A DNA stretch of 64,000 nt from Pseudomonas spelaei (GCF_009724245.1 NZ_WNNK01000016.1:62001-126000); one strand, 5' to 3'; numbered from the stretch's first letter, positions 44,906-53,977 are shown. Numbers and translations: made by a program. Notes: a model not told the origin generated them from the sequence alone.

Positions 44906-45216
44906 CCGTTGTTGTCCGCCACCAATTGCCACACTGAAATAACTTTCCCTGTGCACCGATACGCTGGTTGTTTAAATCGGAGCCGAAGAGAAATCCCTGA
45001 GCAGCCTTAAGGGTAGCGATTCCAGAGGAAATTCTGGCCATTTGAAAATAAAAAGGAAGTTTCGTACGCGAGTAAAAGAAGTGTCTTTTTAAAATAAAGA
45101 ATCACAATCAAAGAGCCAGCACCAGACAACTGGAAAAGTCCTACACTATTCTCATATTAATAATTTACTGATAGAGAACCAGCTGACCCGGTTAATTAAG
45201 CCAAGCATTTTCTTAT
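44906..45216. other. AT-rich intergenic region upstream of vgrG
   Basis: No gene seen. Composition is visibly AT-rich, which fits a vgrG promoter and the edge of a laterally acquired cargo module. It also separates vgrG from the end of the DapF-like gene. Confidence 0.6.
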
Positions 45217-46206
45217 TCAGGTCTCTTGCCGCCGTGCGGCCCCGAACAGACTGACATTGCTCAACGCTTCACCCTGCTGCTCCAACCGTACAGGCGCTGT
45301 GCCTCCGGGCATCACCACCGCGACCTCACCCGCCCCCACCCATCCCACACGCCAGGCAGCACAAGCCACCGCACTGGCACTGGTGCCGGAGGACGCCGTA
45401 GGCCCTTCGCCGCGCTCGAACACCCGGGCAATCAAGCGATTATCAGATTCTCGGGCCGCCCATTGCAGATTGACCCCGGCGACGCAAGGCTGGCCAACTC
45501 CAACCGGGGGCGCAAAAGCAATCGTCTGCAGCCGCTCGAACAGGTTCAACTGATGCATCTGCCGGTTGCTCGGCAATAACGAAACCTGAGGTACCAGAGT
45601 CACACAATGAGGATTACCCACGCGCACAAACTGACTGTGATCCCATTGGGTGTTGATCGAGGACAGGCCCGAAACATGGCTCAGTTCACGACCGTTGACC
45701 GACACCTGCCCAGTGCCCACAGCCCCCACTGCCGCGGGCCCAAACTCAGGGCGTCCCAGCGCCAGCCAGAATCCCTGGATCTGGTCGTACACCGCAGGCG
45801 TAACCCAAGTCAGCACGGGTGACAGCGCGTCCGTCTTGTCGTGATGCACCCGCAGCTCACACCCCTGAGCCATCAACCCTTGATCGGTCAACGCCTGGGC
45901 AAAAATCGTCAAGCCGTTGCCGCTACGTTCCGCCAGGGTACCGTCGGTGTTGACGATCAGTAGATCGAACGGCGGCTCGGCCTGAAACGGCCCGACCAGC
46001 AAGCCATCACTGCGGTGAGCCTTGCCCTCGGGAGGACGCGGCAGTGCTCCCCAACCACACTCACGGGCCACTGCAGCCTGTGTCCAGGCACCCCGGGTAC
46101 GCGCAGCCTGGGCGGCACTATCCGGCACCGCAATGCCATGACTGCGCAACAACGCAGGACTCACAACGCCGTAGATATTGCCTCGGGCGTCGTAGAAGTG
46201 AGTCAT
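45217..46206 (-). CDS. DapF-fold protein with both catalytic cysteines replaced by serine
   Basis: A 329-residue protein with the two-fold DapF (diaminopimelate epimerase) architecture. The first active-site loop reads TDGTLAERSGNGLTIFAQAL where DapF has CGNG, so Ser95 replaces Cys; the second reads ERGEGPTASSGTSASAVACA where DapF has ACGTGA, so Ser273 replaces Cys. Both replacements are clear in the DNA (AGC and TCC codons). Cysteine-based racemisation is therefore unlikely; an isomerase or hydratase role is possible. Its ATG overlaps the GntR gene by four bases, so they form an operon divergent from the fucose genes. Confidence 0.8.
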   Translation of the reverse strand: MTHFYDARGNIYGVVSPALLRSHGIAVPDSAAQAARTRGAWTQAAVARECGWGALPRPPEGKAHRSDGLLVGPFQAEPPFDLLIVNTDGTLAERSGNGLTIFAQALTDQGLMAQGCELRVHHDKTDALSPVLTWVTPAVYDQIQGFWLALGRPEFGPAAVGAVGTGQVSVNGRELSHVSGLSSINTQWDHSQFVRVGNPHCVTLVPQVSLLPSNRQMHQLNLFERLQTIAFAPPVGVGQPCVAGVNLQWAARESDNRLIARVFERGEGPTASSGTSASAVACAAWRVGWVGAGEVAVVMPGGTAPVRLEQQGEALSNVSLFGAARRQET

Positions 46207-46964
46207 TGCGCCGTCCGCATAAAGATCCGTACCACTTCCTCCAGATGCTTGCGCATGGCCTGTCGCGCACCTTCTGCATCCCGTTGTTCCAGGGCTTCCA
46301 GGATTTTGCGGTGCTCGTCTTCGGAACGATGAGGCATATCGTCAGAGGTGTAGTGCGCCTGCAATCGTTGGAACATGCTGCCGTAACGATGCCCCAACAG
46401 GTGCGCAATCATCAGCGCATACGCCGGGTTACCCGAGGCCTGGGCGATGCGGATATGGAACAGGCGATCACCTGGGTGGGTATGCGAGCCTTCACGGTTG
46501 TCCTGGACGTTGCGCTCAAACGCCTCGCGAATACCCGCCAGTTCTTCATCAGTGGCGTGTTTGGCGGCGAGGGCCGCCGCTTCCGGCTCAATCAAGCGAC
46601 GGGCCTGAAGCAGGGAAAACGGTGGAATCTCGGCGTTGAAATCAACGTGCAAGTCCAGCTCCGGATCAAACTCTTGCCATTGACCACGAGTGGCCAGGGC
46701 CATCACCGGCTCCTGGCTGACCTTCGGCTGCGCCGGTTCGCACACCAGCACGCCGTTACCGACCCGCACATCCACCAGGCCGATCACTTCCAGGGCAATC
46801 ATGGCCTCCCGGACCGACGCACGGCTCACGCCCAAGAGCTTGGCCAGTTCCCGCTCGGCCGGGAGGCGGCTGCCTGGAGGAAATTCACCGCTGTCGATCA
46901 GTGCTCGCAACTGGTCGGCGATTTGTCGGTAAAGACGTTGGTTATCAATCACTTGAAATGGCAT
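46203..46964 (-). CDS. FadR-subfamily GntR transcriptional regulator of the fucose cluster
   Basis: A 253-residue regulator. The N-terminal winged helix (LYRQIADQLRALIDSGEFPP, LPAERELAKLLGVSRASVRE) is GntR-type; residues 95-250 are an FCD ligand domain whose metal histidines are in HIRIAQASGNPAY and MIAHLLGHRYG. It lies divergently to the fucose catabolic genes, with two palindromes of FadR-family form (TGG-N5-CCA cores) in the gap, so it is the probable repressor, relieved by a pathway intermediate. It is co-transcribed with the DapF-like gene. Confidence 0.9.
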   Translation of the reverse strand: MPFQVIDNQRLYRQIADQLRALIDSGEFPPGSRLPAERELAKLLGVSRASVREAMIALEVIGLVDVRVGNGVLVCEPAQPKVSQEPVMALATRGQWQEFDPELDLHVDFNAEIPPFSLLQARRLIEPEAAALAAKHATDEELAGIREAFERNVQDNREGSHTHPGDRLFHIRIAQASGNPAYALMIAHLLGHRYGSMFQRLQAHYTSDDMPHRSEDEHRKILEALEQRDAEGARQAMRKHLEEVVRIFMRTAQ

Positions 46965-47059
46965 CTAGGCTCAGCTCGACTCATGCACAGCCCGGCACAA
47001 ACGATCAACCCGCAAAAAAGCCGCTTGTTGACCAGGAAGTCCCGTGCTAAAAATTGGAT

Positions 47060-47076
47060 CAATGGCCTGACCATTG
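47060..47076. promoter_or_regulatory. GntR-type operator 1
   Basis: CAATGGCCTGACCATTG, a 6-base inverted repeat (CAATGG/CCATTG) with a 5-base centre, matching the FadR-family pattern. The same 17 bases recur at 47152-47168. It is 96 bases upstream of the regulator ATG. Confidence 0.8.
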
Positions 47077-47149
47077 GATCGTTTCCATTGGGCTGATCAT
47101 AGCAAACCCCTCAGGTTTCGCTACGAGCCATATTCAGGCGCTTTACGCC

Positions 47150-47170
47150 CTCAATGGCCTGACCATTGAG
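47150..47170. promoter_or_regulatory. GntR-type operator 2
   Basis: CTCAATGG-CCTGA-CCATTGAG, a perfect 8-base inverted repeat whose inner 17 bases equal operator 1. It ends 29 bases before the ATG of the first fucose gene, where bound repressor would block transcription. Centre-to-centre spacing to operator 1 is 92 bases. Confidence 0.82.
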
Positions 47171-47198
47171 CCAATAATAACAATCAAGGGAGTCTGTC

Positions 47199-47939
47199 AT
47201 GGACCTCACCGGTAAACGCGTGTTGATCACCGCCGCCGCCCAAGGCATTGGCCGTGCCAGCGTCGAAGCCTATCTGGCGGCTGGCGCCGAGGTGATTGCC
47301 GCCGACATCAATCAACAGGCACTCGCCGACCTGCCGGGCGCGCAGACGGTCGTGCTGGACGTCACCGACGCCGCTGCCGTCCAACGCCTGGCCGCACAAT
47401 TCGGCCCTCTCGATGTGCTATTCAACTGCGCCGGTGTCGTTCATGCCGGCAATATCCTGGAATGCCCGGAACATGACTGGGCCTTCGCCATGGACCTGAA
47501 TGTCACCGCGATGTACCGCATGATCCGCGCCTTTCTCCCCGGCATGCTGGCGGCGGGCGGCGGGTCGATCATCAATATGTCGTCAGTGGCCTCCAGCCTC
47601 AAAGGCGTGCCCAACCGCTTCGCCTACTGCGCCAGCAAGGCGGCAGTCATCGGCCTGACGAAATCGGTAGCCGCCGACTTCGTCACCCGGGGCATTCGTT
47701 GCAATGCCATCTGCCCTGGCACGGTGGAGTCGCCGTCGCTGCATCAACGCATTGCCGAACAGGCCACCCGCGAAGGTCGGCAACAGGATGAGGTGTACGC
47801 CGCCTTCACGGGCCGCCAGCCGATGGGCCGCCTGGGCACGCCACAGGAAATCGCCCAGTTGGCGCTCTACCTCGGCTCCGATGCCAGTGCCTTTACCACC
47901 GGCACCACCCAGATTATCGACGGCGGCTGGAGCAACTGA
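47199..47939 (+). CDS. SDR oxidoreductase, probable 2-keto-3-deoxy-L-fuconate dehydrogenase
   Basis: A 246-residue short-chain dehydrogenase. NAD-binding loop TAAAQGIGRA, NCAG, catalytic Ser in INMSSVASSL, and Y-x-x-x-K in FAYCASKAAVIGL. The N-terminus MDLTGKRVLITAAAQGIGRA resembles the L-2-keto-3-deoxyfuconate 4-dehydrogenase of the Xanthomonas fucose pathway (and human BDH2). It would oxidise 2-keto-3-deoxy-L-fuconate to the 2,4-diketo acid. First gene of the operon, AAGGGAG upstream. Confidence 0.85.
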   Translation: MDLTGKRVLITAAAQGIGRASVEAYLAAGAEVIAADINQQALADLPGAQTVVLDVTDAAAVQRLAAQFGPLDVLFNCAGVVHAGNILECPEHDWAFAMDLNVTAMYRMIRAFLPGMLAAGGGSIINMSSVASSLKGVPNRFAYCASKAAVIGLTKSVAADFVTRGIRCNAICPGTVESPSLHQRIAEQATREGRQQDEVYAAFTGRQPMGRLGTPQEIAQLALYLGSDASAFTTGTTQIIDGGWSN

Positions 47940-47974
47940 CCGCCCTGCTCTTTCTAGTGATTAGAGGATTGCCC

Positions 47975-48820
47975 ATGAAACTGTTGCGTTATGGTGAGAA
48001 AGGTCAGGAACGTCCGGCCCTGTTGGACAAGGACGGTCAGTTGCGGGACTTGTCCGCGCACGTCAGTGATATCGCCGGCAGCGCCTTGCTGCCGCAAAAC
48101 CTGGCACGCCTGCAAGACCTCGATCCCGCCAGCCTGCCTCTGGTACCGGGTAACCCCCGACTGGGAGCCTGTGTCGGGCAAGTCGGAAAATTCATCTGCA
48201 TTGGCCTGAACTACGCCGATCACGCCGCAGAAACCGGGGCGCCGATTCCAGACGAACCGATCATTTTCAACAAATGGACCAGCGCCATCGTCGGCCCCAA
48301 CGACAATATCGAGATCCCTCGCCACTCACACAAGACCGACTGGGAAGTGGAGCTTGGCGTGGTGATCGGCCAGGGCGGACGCTACATCGATGAAAGCCGG
48401 GCCATGGAACATGTCGCCGGTTATTGCGTGATCAACGACGTGTCCGAGCGTGAATTCCAACTGGAGCGCGGCGGCACCTGGGATAAGGGCAAAGGCTGCG
48501 ACACCTTCGGCCCGCTGGGCCCCTGGCTGGTCAGCCGTGATGAAATCGCCGACCCGCATCAACTGGCAATCTGGCTGGAAGTCGACGGCCATCGTTATCA
48601 GAACGGCAACACCCGCACCATGATTTTCCAGATCCCCAGATTGATCAGCTACCTGAGCCAGTTCATGAGCCTGCAACCGGGGGATGTGATTTCCACCGGT
48701 ACTCCGCCGGGCGTCGGCCTGGGGATCAAGCCTGCACCGGTCTATCTCAAGGCCGGGCAAAAAATCCGCCTGGGGATTGAAGGCCTGGGCGAGCAAAACC
48801 AGACCACGGTCAACGCCTGA
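47975..48820 (+). CDS. Fumarylacetoacetate-hydrolase family enzyme, probable 2,4-diketo-3-deoxy-L-fuconate hydrolase
   Basis: A 281-residue FAH-fold hydrolase. The core has KFICIGLNYADHAAETG, the metal ligands in WEVELGVVI, INDVSEREFQ and GCDTFGPLGPWL with STGTPPGVG in the C-terminal part. In the Xanthomonas fucose pathway this enzyme cleaves 2,4-diketo-3-deoxy-L-fuconate to pyruvate and L-lactate. The start at 47975 (MKLLRYG) has AGAGGA upstream. Follows the dehydrogenase by 35 bases. Confidence 0.88.
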   Translation: MKLLRYGEKGQERPALLDKDGQLRDLSAHVSDIAGSALLPQNLARLQDLDPASLPLVPGNPRLGACVGQVGKFICIGLNYADHAAETGAPIPDEPIIFNKWTSAIVGPNDNIEIPRHSHKTDWEVELGVVIGQGGRYIDESRAMEHVAGYCVINDVSEREFQLERGGTWDKGKGCDTFGPLGPWLVSRDEIADPHQLAIWLEVDGHRYQNGNTRTMIFQIPRLISYLSQFMSLQPGDVISTGTPPGVGLGIKPAPVYLKAGQKIRLGIEGLGEQNQTTVNA

Positions 48821-48840
48821 CAAGAGCCAAGGAGCCGTTC

Positions 48841-50118
48841 ATGACCACCATTACCGCGATTCACGTCGAAGATATCCGCTTTCCTACGTCCCAGTCCCTG
48901 GACGGTTCCGACGCCATGAACCCGGACCCGGACTACTCAGCCGCCTATGTGATTCTGCAAACCGATAACCCGGCCCTTGAAGGCCATGGCCTGACGTTCA
49001 CCATCGGCCGTGGCAACGAGATCTGCTGCGCCGCGATCAAGGCCATGGAGCCGCTGCTGGTGGGCCTGACGCTGGAATGGATCAGCGAAGACATGGGCCG
49101 CTTCTGGCGCCATGTCACCAGCGACAGCCAGTTGCGCTGGATCGGTCCGGACAAGGGCGCCATTCACTTGGCCACCGGCGCCATCGTCAATGCCGCGTGG
49201 GATCTATGGGCCAAGGCCGAAGGAAAACCCCTGTGGCGCCTGGTAGCCGACATGAGCCCGGAACAACTGGTGCGCTGCATCGACTTCCGCTACATCACCG
49301 ACTGCATCACCGCGCCCGAAGCCCTGGCCCTGCTGCGTCAACGCGCCGAAGGCAAGGCCCGGCGCATGGCCAACCTGCAAGCCCACGGCTACCCGTGCTA
49401 CACCACTTCAGCGGGTTGGCTCGGCTATGGCGACGACAAGCTGCGCCGGCTGTGCCAGGAAGCGGTGGATGCCGGTTTCAATCACGTCAAACTCAAAGTC
49501 GGCCACGACTTGCAGGACGACCTGCGCCGGGTGCGCATCGCTCGTGAAGTGCTGGGGCCGGACCGCCAGTTGATGATCGACGCTAACCAGGTGTGGGAAG
49601 TGGACGCCGCCATCGATTGGGTACGGGAATTGGCGTTTGCCAAACCCTGGTTTATCGAGGAACCCACCAGCCCCGACGATATTGAAGGCCACCGCAAGAT
49701 TCGCCAGGGCGTAGCACCGGTCAAGGTCGCCACCGGCGAGATGTGCCAGAACCGGATCATCTTCAAGCAATTGATCATGCGCGAGGCCATCGATGTGGTG
49801 CAGATTGACGCCTGCCGCCTGGGTGGGGTCAACGAAGTCCTTGCGGTGATGCTGATGGCGGCCAAGTACAACTTGCCCGTGTGCCCGCATGCCGGCGGTG
49901 TCGGGCTTTGCGAGTATGTGCAGCACTTATCGATGATCGATTACCTGTGCATTGCCGGCACCCATGACGGTCGAGTGATCGAATATGTCGACCACCTGCA
50001 CGAGCATTTCGAAGAGCCATGCGTGGTACGTGGCGCGGCCTATATGCCGCCGCAGGCGCCAGGCTTTTCGATCCAGATGAAAGCCGCGTCCCGTGAGCAA
50101 TACCGTCACCGGCCTTGA
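48841..50118 (+). CDS. L-fuconate dehydratase
   Basis: A 425-residue enolase-superfamily enzyme dehydrating L-fuconate to 2-keto-3-deoxy-L-fuconate. The catalytic lysines are K217 and K219 in VKLKVG, metal ligands Asp247 (MIDANQ), Glu273 (FIEEPTSPDD) and Glu300 (KVATGE), and His350 (VCPHAGG), all matching those known for Xanthomonas fuconate dehydratase, offset by one residue. CAAGGAGCC precedes the ATG. Third gene of the operon. Confidence 0.94.
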   Translation: MTTITAIHVEDIRFPTSQSLDGSDAMNPDPDYSAAYVILQTDNPALEGHGLTFTIGRGNEICCAAIKAMEPLLVGLTLEWISEDMGRFWRHVTSDSQLRWIGPDKGAIHLATGAIVNAAWDLWAKAEGKPLWRLVADMSPEQLVRCIDFRYITDCITAPEALALLRQRAEGKARRMANLQAHGYPCYTTSAGWLGYGDDKLRRLCQEAVDAGFNHVKLKVGHDLQDDLRRVRIAREVLGPDRQLMIDANQVWEVDAAIDWVRELAFAKPWFIEEPTSPDDIEGHRKIRQGVAPVKVATGEMCQNRIIFKQLIMREAIDVVQIDACRLGGVNEVLAVMLMAAKYNLPVCPHAGGVGLCEYVQHLSMIDYLCIAGTHDGRVIEYVDHLHEHFEEPCVVRGAAYMPPQAPGFSIQMKAASREQYRHRP

Positions 50119-50155
50119 GACAAACTGCAAACTGAATGGACGGAGCACAATAATA

Positions 50156-51016
50156 ATGTCGTCCCCCACACCGTTAAGGCTCGATGCGCACCAGCACTTC
50201 TGGCGCTACCGGGCTGCTGACTATCCGTGGATCGGCGAGCCTGAAGCCGACCTGCGCCGGGACTTTGTCCCACAGGATTTACGCCCCTTGCTCGACGCCG
50301 CCGGCCTGGACGGCTGCATTGCCGTGCAGGCCAGGGTCGGCGAACAGGAAACCGACGCACTACTGGATATGGCCCAACACTACCCGTGGATATTCGGCGT
50401 GGTGGGTTGGGTCGACCTGTGCAATCCGACGCTTGAACAACACCTGGAGCGGTGGCGCGACCGGCCAAGGCTCAAGGGCTTTCGTCATCAGATTCAGGAC
50501 GAACCACGGCCCGCCACCTTCATGGCCGACCCCAACTTTTCCCGTGGCCTGCAGCACCTGCAACAACAAGGCTACGTCTACGAGGTGCTGATCCGCTGCG
50601 CCGACCTCGACGCCGCGACCACGATGTGCCAGCGCCACGACCGCCATCACCTGGTGCTTGATCACCTGGGCAAACCGGATATCGCCAACGGCCCTGCCGG
50701 TTGGGCTGAACACCTGGCGCCGCTGGCGGCCCTGCCCCATGTCAGCTGCAAACTGTCGGGCCTGCTCACTGAGGCCGGGCCAGATCAACGCAGCGCCCAT
50801 GCCTTGCGCCCCTTTATCGAACTGGCCCTGGAGCTGTTCGGCGCCGAACGCCTGATGTTCGGCTCAGACTGGCCGGTGTGCCTGCTGGCCGGCGAATACG
50901 CAGACACCTGCCAATTACTGGAGCAGACCCTCGGCCATCTGTCGCCCAGCGAACACCAGGCCATCTGGGGCGGTACCGCCCAGCGGGTCTATCACCTTGA
51001 AGGAAACTGCCCATGA
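50156..51016 (+). CDS. Amidohydrolase_2 family L-fuconolactonase
   Basis: A 286-residue metal-dependent hydrolase. LDAHQHFWRY gives the H-x-H motif, VLDHLGKPD the middle histidine, and LMFGSDWPVC the conserved Asp. Members next to fuconate dehydratase open L-fucono-lactone to L-fuconate. GACGGAG is placed ten bases before the ATG at 50156; the frame back to 50093 overlaps fuconate dehydratase. It overlaps the next gene by four bases (ATGA). Confidence 0.92.
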   Translation: MSSPTPLRLDAHQHFWRYRAADYPWIGEPEADLRRDFVPQDLRPLLDAAGLDGCIAVQARVGEQETDALLDMAQHYPWIFGVVGWVDLCNPTLEQHLERWRDRPRLKGFRHQIQDEPRPATFMADPNFSRGLQHLQQQGYVYEVLIRCADLDAATTMCQRHDRHHLVLDHLGKPDIANGPAGWAEHLAPLAALPHVSCKLSGLLTEAGPDQRSAHALRPFIELALELFGAERLMFGSDWPVCLLAGEYADTCQLLEQTLGHLSPSEHQAIWGGTAQRVYHLEGNCP

Positions 51017-51786
51017 ATCTGCATTTGCAGGACCGCGTGATCATCGTCACCGGCGGTGGCTCGGGGATTGGCGCGGCCATCTCCCTGGGGTTGATTGCTG
51101 AAGGCGCGACCCCGGTGATCTTCGGTCACCAGCCCTTGTCCACCGCCTTTGCCGCCCAGCTTGAACAGGCGGGTAAAAGCCACTTCGTGCGCGTCGAGTT
51201 GCGGGATGAAGAGGCCTGTCGCGCCGCCGTCAACGAAGTACTGCAACGCTTCGGGCGTATCGACGGGTTGGTGAATAACGCCGGGGTCAACGACGGCGTA
51301 GGCCTGGAAGCCGGGCGTGCCGCCTTCGTCGAATCCCTGGAAAAGAACCTGATTCACTATTACCTGATGACCCACCTATGCCTTGATGCGCTCAAGGCCA
51401 GCCGCGGGGCCATCGTCAATATCAGCTCCAAAACCGCCCTCACCGGCCAAGGCGGCACCAGCGGCTACACCGCCGCCAAGGGCGCGCAATTGTCCCTGAC
51501 CCGGGAATGGGCGGCCTCTTTGCTGGAGTATGGAATCCGAGTCAATGCGGTGGTGCCCGCCGAAGTGCTGACGCCGCTGTACCAGCGCTGGATCGACAGC
51601 TTCGACAATCCCGAAGCCAAGCTCGCCGCCATCGTTGAAAAAATTCCCTTGGGCAAGCGGATGACCACCCCCGAGGAAATTGCCGACAGCGTGCTGTTCC
51701 TGCTCTCACCGCGCGCGTCCCACACCACCGGGCAATGGCTGGTGGTGGACGGAGGCTACACCCATCTGGACCGGGCGCTGACATGA
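51013..51786 (+). CDS. SDR family L-fucose dehydrogenase
   Basis: A 257-residue short-chain dehydrogenase: TGGGSGIGAA cofactor loop, NNAG, catalytic Ser in VNISSKTAL and YTAAK. It resembles the L-fucose dehydrogenase that oxidises L-fucopyranose to the lactone, the first oxidative step. An ATGA overlap on each side couples it to the lactonase and the mutarotase. Assigned by similarity plus context; sugar specificity in this family is loose. Confidence 0.88.
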   Translation: MNLHLQDRVIIVTGGGSGIGAAISLGLIAEGATPVIFGHQPLSTAFAAQLEQAGKSHFVRVELRDEEACRAAVNEVLQRFGRIDGLVNNAGVNDGVGLEAGRAAFVESLEKNLIHYYLMTHLCLDALKASRGAIVNISSKTALTGQGGTSGYTAAKGAQLSLTREWAASLLEYGIRVNAVVPAEVLTPLYQRWIDSFDNPEAKLAAIVEKIPLGKRMTTPEEIADSVLFLLSPRASHTTGQWLVVDGGYTHLDRALT

Positions 51787-52130
51787 ATGGCCAACGTTAC
51801 TGCCTGGCACTGGATCTGGTGGACGATGCGGCATTGATCGCCGAGTACCAGCAGTTGCACCAGCGCATCTGGCCCAGCGTGGCCGAGCACCTGCGCAACC
51901 AACAGGTGCTGGATATGCAGATCTGGCGCCTGGGTACACGACTGTTCATGGTCATGGACACCGCTGCCGGTTTCAGTTTCGCAGCCCTGGAACGGGCTGC
52001 CCAGGCCAATCCTGAGGTGCAACGCTGGGAGTCATTGATGTGGCGCTTCCAGGCACCCACGCCGTGGACTGACCCAGGCGGCAAATGGCAGCCCATGGAG
52101 CAGATTTTCAGCCTTATCGAGCAACCCTGA
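51783..52130 (+). CDS. L-rhamnose/L-fucose mutarotase family protein
   Basis: A 115-residue protein of the L-rhamnose mutarotase (DUF718) family, which interconverts sugar anomers. RYCLALDLVDDAALIAEYQQ, HQRIWPSVAEHL, and WRLGTRLFMVMDT are typical; WRFQAPTPW near the end replaces the usual MEEVFHLD-type end. In a fucose cluster it should act on L-fucose before oxidation. Its ATG overlaps the dehydrogenase stop codon. Confidence 0.88.
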   Translation: MNGQRYCLALDLVDDAALIAEYQQLHQRIWPSVAEHLRNQQVLDMQIWRLGTRLFMVMDTAAGFSFAALERAAQANPEVQRWESLMWRFQAPTPWTDPGGKWQPMEQIFSLIEQP

Positions 52131-52195
52131 CCGTCCACCTGTAAATCCCGCTGCATCGCACGCCTTGATCCCATAAAAACAACAGGAGAAGCGTC

Positions 52196-53425
52196 ATGTT
52201 AAGCAAAGAAACGCGAGTGGCAGACGGTGCCCAACGCGCCGCCGTGCCGACCTATCGCTGGGCACTGATCCTGGTGACCAGCCTGTTCTTCCTCTGGGGC
52301 TTGTCCTATGGCTTGCTGGACGTACTGAACAAGCACTTCCAGGAAACCTTGCACGTCAGCAAAGCCCAGTCCGGCCTCTTGCAAAGCGCCTATTTCGGCG
52401 CCTACTTCCTGATTGCCCTGCCGGCAGGGCTGTTGATGGACCGTCACGGCTACAAGGCCGGGATCCTGCTGGGCTTGTGCCTGTACGCTGCGGGCGCCCT
52501 GCTGTTCATGCCGGCGGCGGCGGCAGCCAGTTTCCCGTTTTTCCTGCTCGCGTTATTCGTGATTGCCTGTGGCCTGGGCTGCCTGGAGACGGCCGCCAAC
52601 CCTTACGCCACGGTGCTGGGCGAACCCCAGGGCGCCGAGCGACGCTTGAACCTCGCACAATCATTCAACGGCCTGGGTCAGTTCTTTGGCCCACTGATTG
52701 GCGGCGCGATGTTTTTCAGCGCTGGCAGCACGCCCGCATCGGACATGGGTTCGCTGCAAACCACCTACGTGGTGATCGCCATTCTGGTGCTGCTGGTGGC
52801 GGTGCTGATCGCCCGTACTCCATTGCCGGATTTGCGGGCGCAGGAACAGGCGCTGCACCCCGTCAGTGGCAAGGGCTTGTGGCAACATCGAGAGTTTGTC
52901 GGCGGGGTAATCACCCAATTTTTCTACGTGGCGGCCCAGGTCGGTGTCGGCGCATTTTTTATCAACTACGTCACCGAACATTGGGCGCAAATGAGTAGCC
53001 AACGGGCGGCCTATTTGCTTTCAATCGCCATGCTGGCCTTTATGTTCGGCCGATTTTTCAGTACCTGGCTGATGGGCCGCGTCAGTGCCCAGCGGTTACT
53101 GCTGATTTACGCGCTGATCAATATTGTCTTGTGTGCGCTGGTGGTGATGGGCCTGGAAGGCGTGTCGGTGATCGCGCTGATCGCGGTGTTCTTCTTCATG
53201 TCGATCATGTTCCCGACGCTGTTTGCCATGGGGGTGAAAAACCTCGGGCCGCATACCAAGCGCGGCAGTTCGTTCATGATCATGGCGATTGTCGGCGGGG
53301 CGTTGATGCCCTACTTGATGGGCAAGGTGGCCGATCACAGTTCGGTGGCACTTGCCTACCTGTTGCCCCTGGGCTGCTTTGTGATTGTCGCGGTATATGC
53401 CCGCAGCCGGTTACGGCAAAGCTAA
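52196..53425 (+). CDS. fucP: L-fucose:proton symporter
   Basis: A 409-residue MFS transporter of the FHS family with twelve helices. The two acidic residues essential in E. coli FucP are present: Asp42 in LSYGLLDVLNKHF and Glu131 in GLGCLETAANPYAT. FFLWGLSYGLLDVLN and NLAQSFNGLGQFFGPLIGGA are signature segments. It would import L-fucose for the enzymes upstream. AGGAG precedes the ATG. Last gene of the fucose operon. Confidence 0.94.
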   Translation: MLSKETRVADGAQRAAVPTYRWALILVTSLFFLWGLSYGLLDVLNKHFQETLHVSKAQSGLLQSAYFGAYFLIALPAGLLMDRHGYKAGILLGLCLYAAGALLFMPAAAAASFPFFLLALFVIACGLGCLETAANPYATVLGEPQGAERRLNLAQSFNGLGQFFGPLIGGAMFFSAGSTPASDMGSLQTTYVVIAILVLLVAVLIARTPLPDLRAQEQALHPVSGKGLWQHREFVGGVITQFFYVAAQVGVGAFFINYVTEHWAQMSSQRAAYLLSIAMLAFMFGRFFSTWLMGRVSAQRLLLIYALINIVLCALVVMGLEGVSVIALIAVFFFMSIMFPTLFAMGVKNLGPHTKRGSSFMIMAIVGGALMPYLMGKVADHSSVALAYLLPLGCFVIVAVYARSRLRQS

Positions 53426-53492
53426 CACCATGGGAATGGCGCAAAGTCCTATGGGTTCTACACTTGCCATTTCCCATGGATGGACGTTTCCA

Positions 53493-53717
53493 TCAGGCCG
53501 AAGTACGTGCGTCGAGAGTTATGCCGGCAAGGAAACCATCCCACGCGGTGTAGTACTGGTCCGGGTGACGGGACCCGACGTGGTGCAGGTACAGGAATAT
53601 TTGAAAGCGTCGGTATGACACCTGTAGAACTGCCCCGAAGGCGCGCCTGAGCGGCTCCGGCGGGTAAAAGGATTCGCCTGGAAGGTGGTAATCCACCGCA
53701 AAAACCCTGGGGTTCAT
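53493..53717 (-). CDS. Candidate small ORF downstream of a degenerate hrp box
   Basis: A 74-residue frame (MNPRVFAVDYHLPGESFYPP and onward) with TGAGAA five bases before the ATG, GC-rich third positions and no recognised domain. It sits 79 bases downstream of a hrp-like sequence on the same strand. It could equally be chance; a competing plus-strand frame covers part of it. The rest of 53426-53977 shows nothing else. Confidence 0.3.
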   Translation of the reverse strand: MNPRVFAVDYHLPGESFYPPEPLRRAFGAVLQVSYRRFQIFLYLHHVGSRHPDQYYTAWDGFLAGITLDARTSA

Positions 53718-53795
53718 CCATTCTCACAGGGATTACGCACCTTCCAGACCACCTCGCACAAGGCACAGATCATCGCCCTACAGGTCGGTCACCGT

Positions 53796-53824
53796 TGAGT
53801 GGTGAAGCAGATGGATAGCGTTCC
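53796..53824 (-). promoter_or_regulatory. Degenerate hrp-box-like sequence
   Basis: On the minus strand GGAACG-N16-CCACTCA; the -10 half fits CCACNNA and the -35 half has one mismatch to GGAACC. Weaker than the three boxes at 56198-57922. Confidence 0.3.
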
Positions 53825-53977
53825 ATGATTGTAAAAATAAAAATCAGCTGCCTTTGACGATAGGTAACACCAGGCTGGGTTGAGCCGTTCGAAGGGAACC
53901 CTGCTCGCTCGAGACGGCCTGATGTGCAAGGATGTTGCGCAGCACATCGTCGTTGAACGCAAAACCAAGGATTTTTC

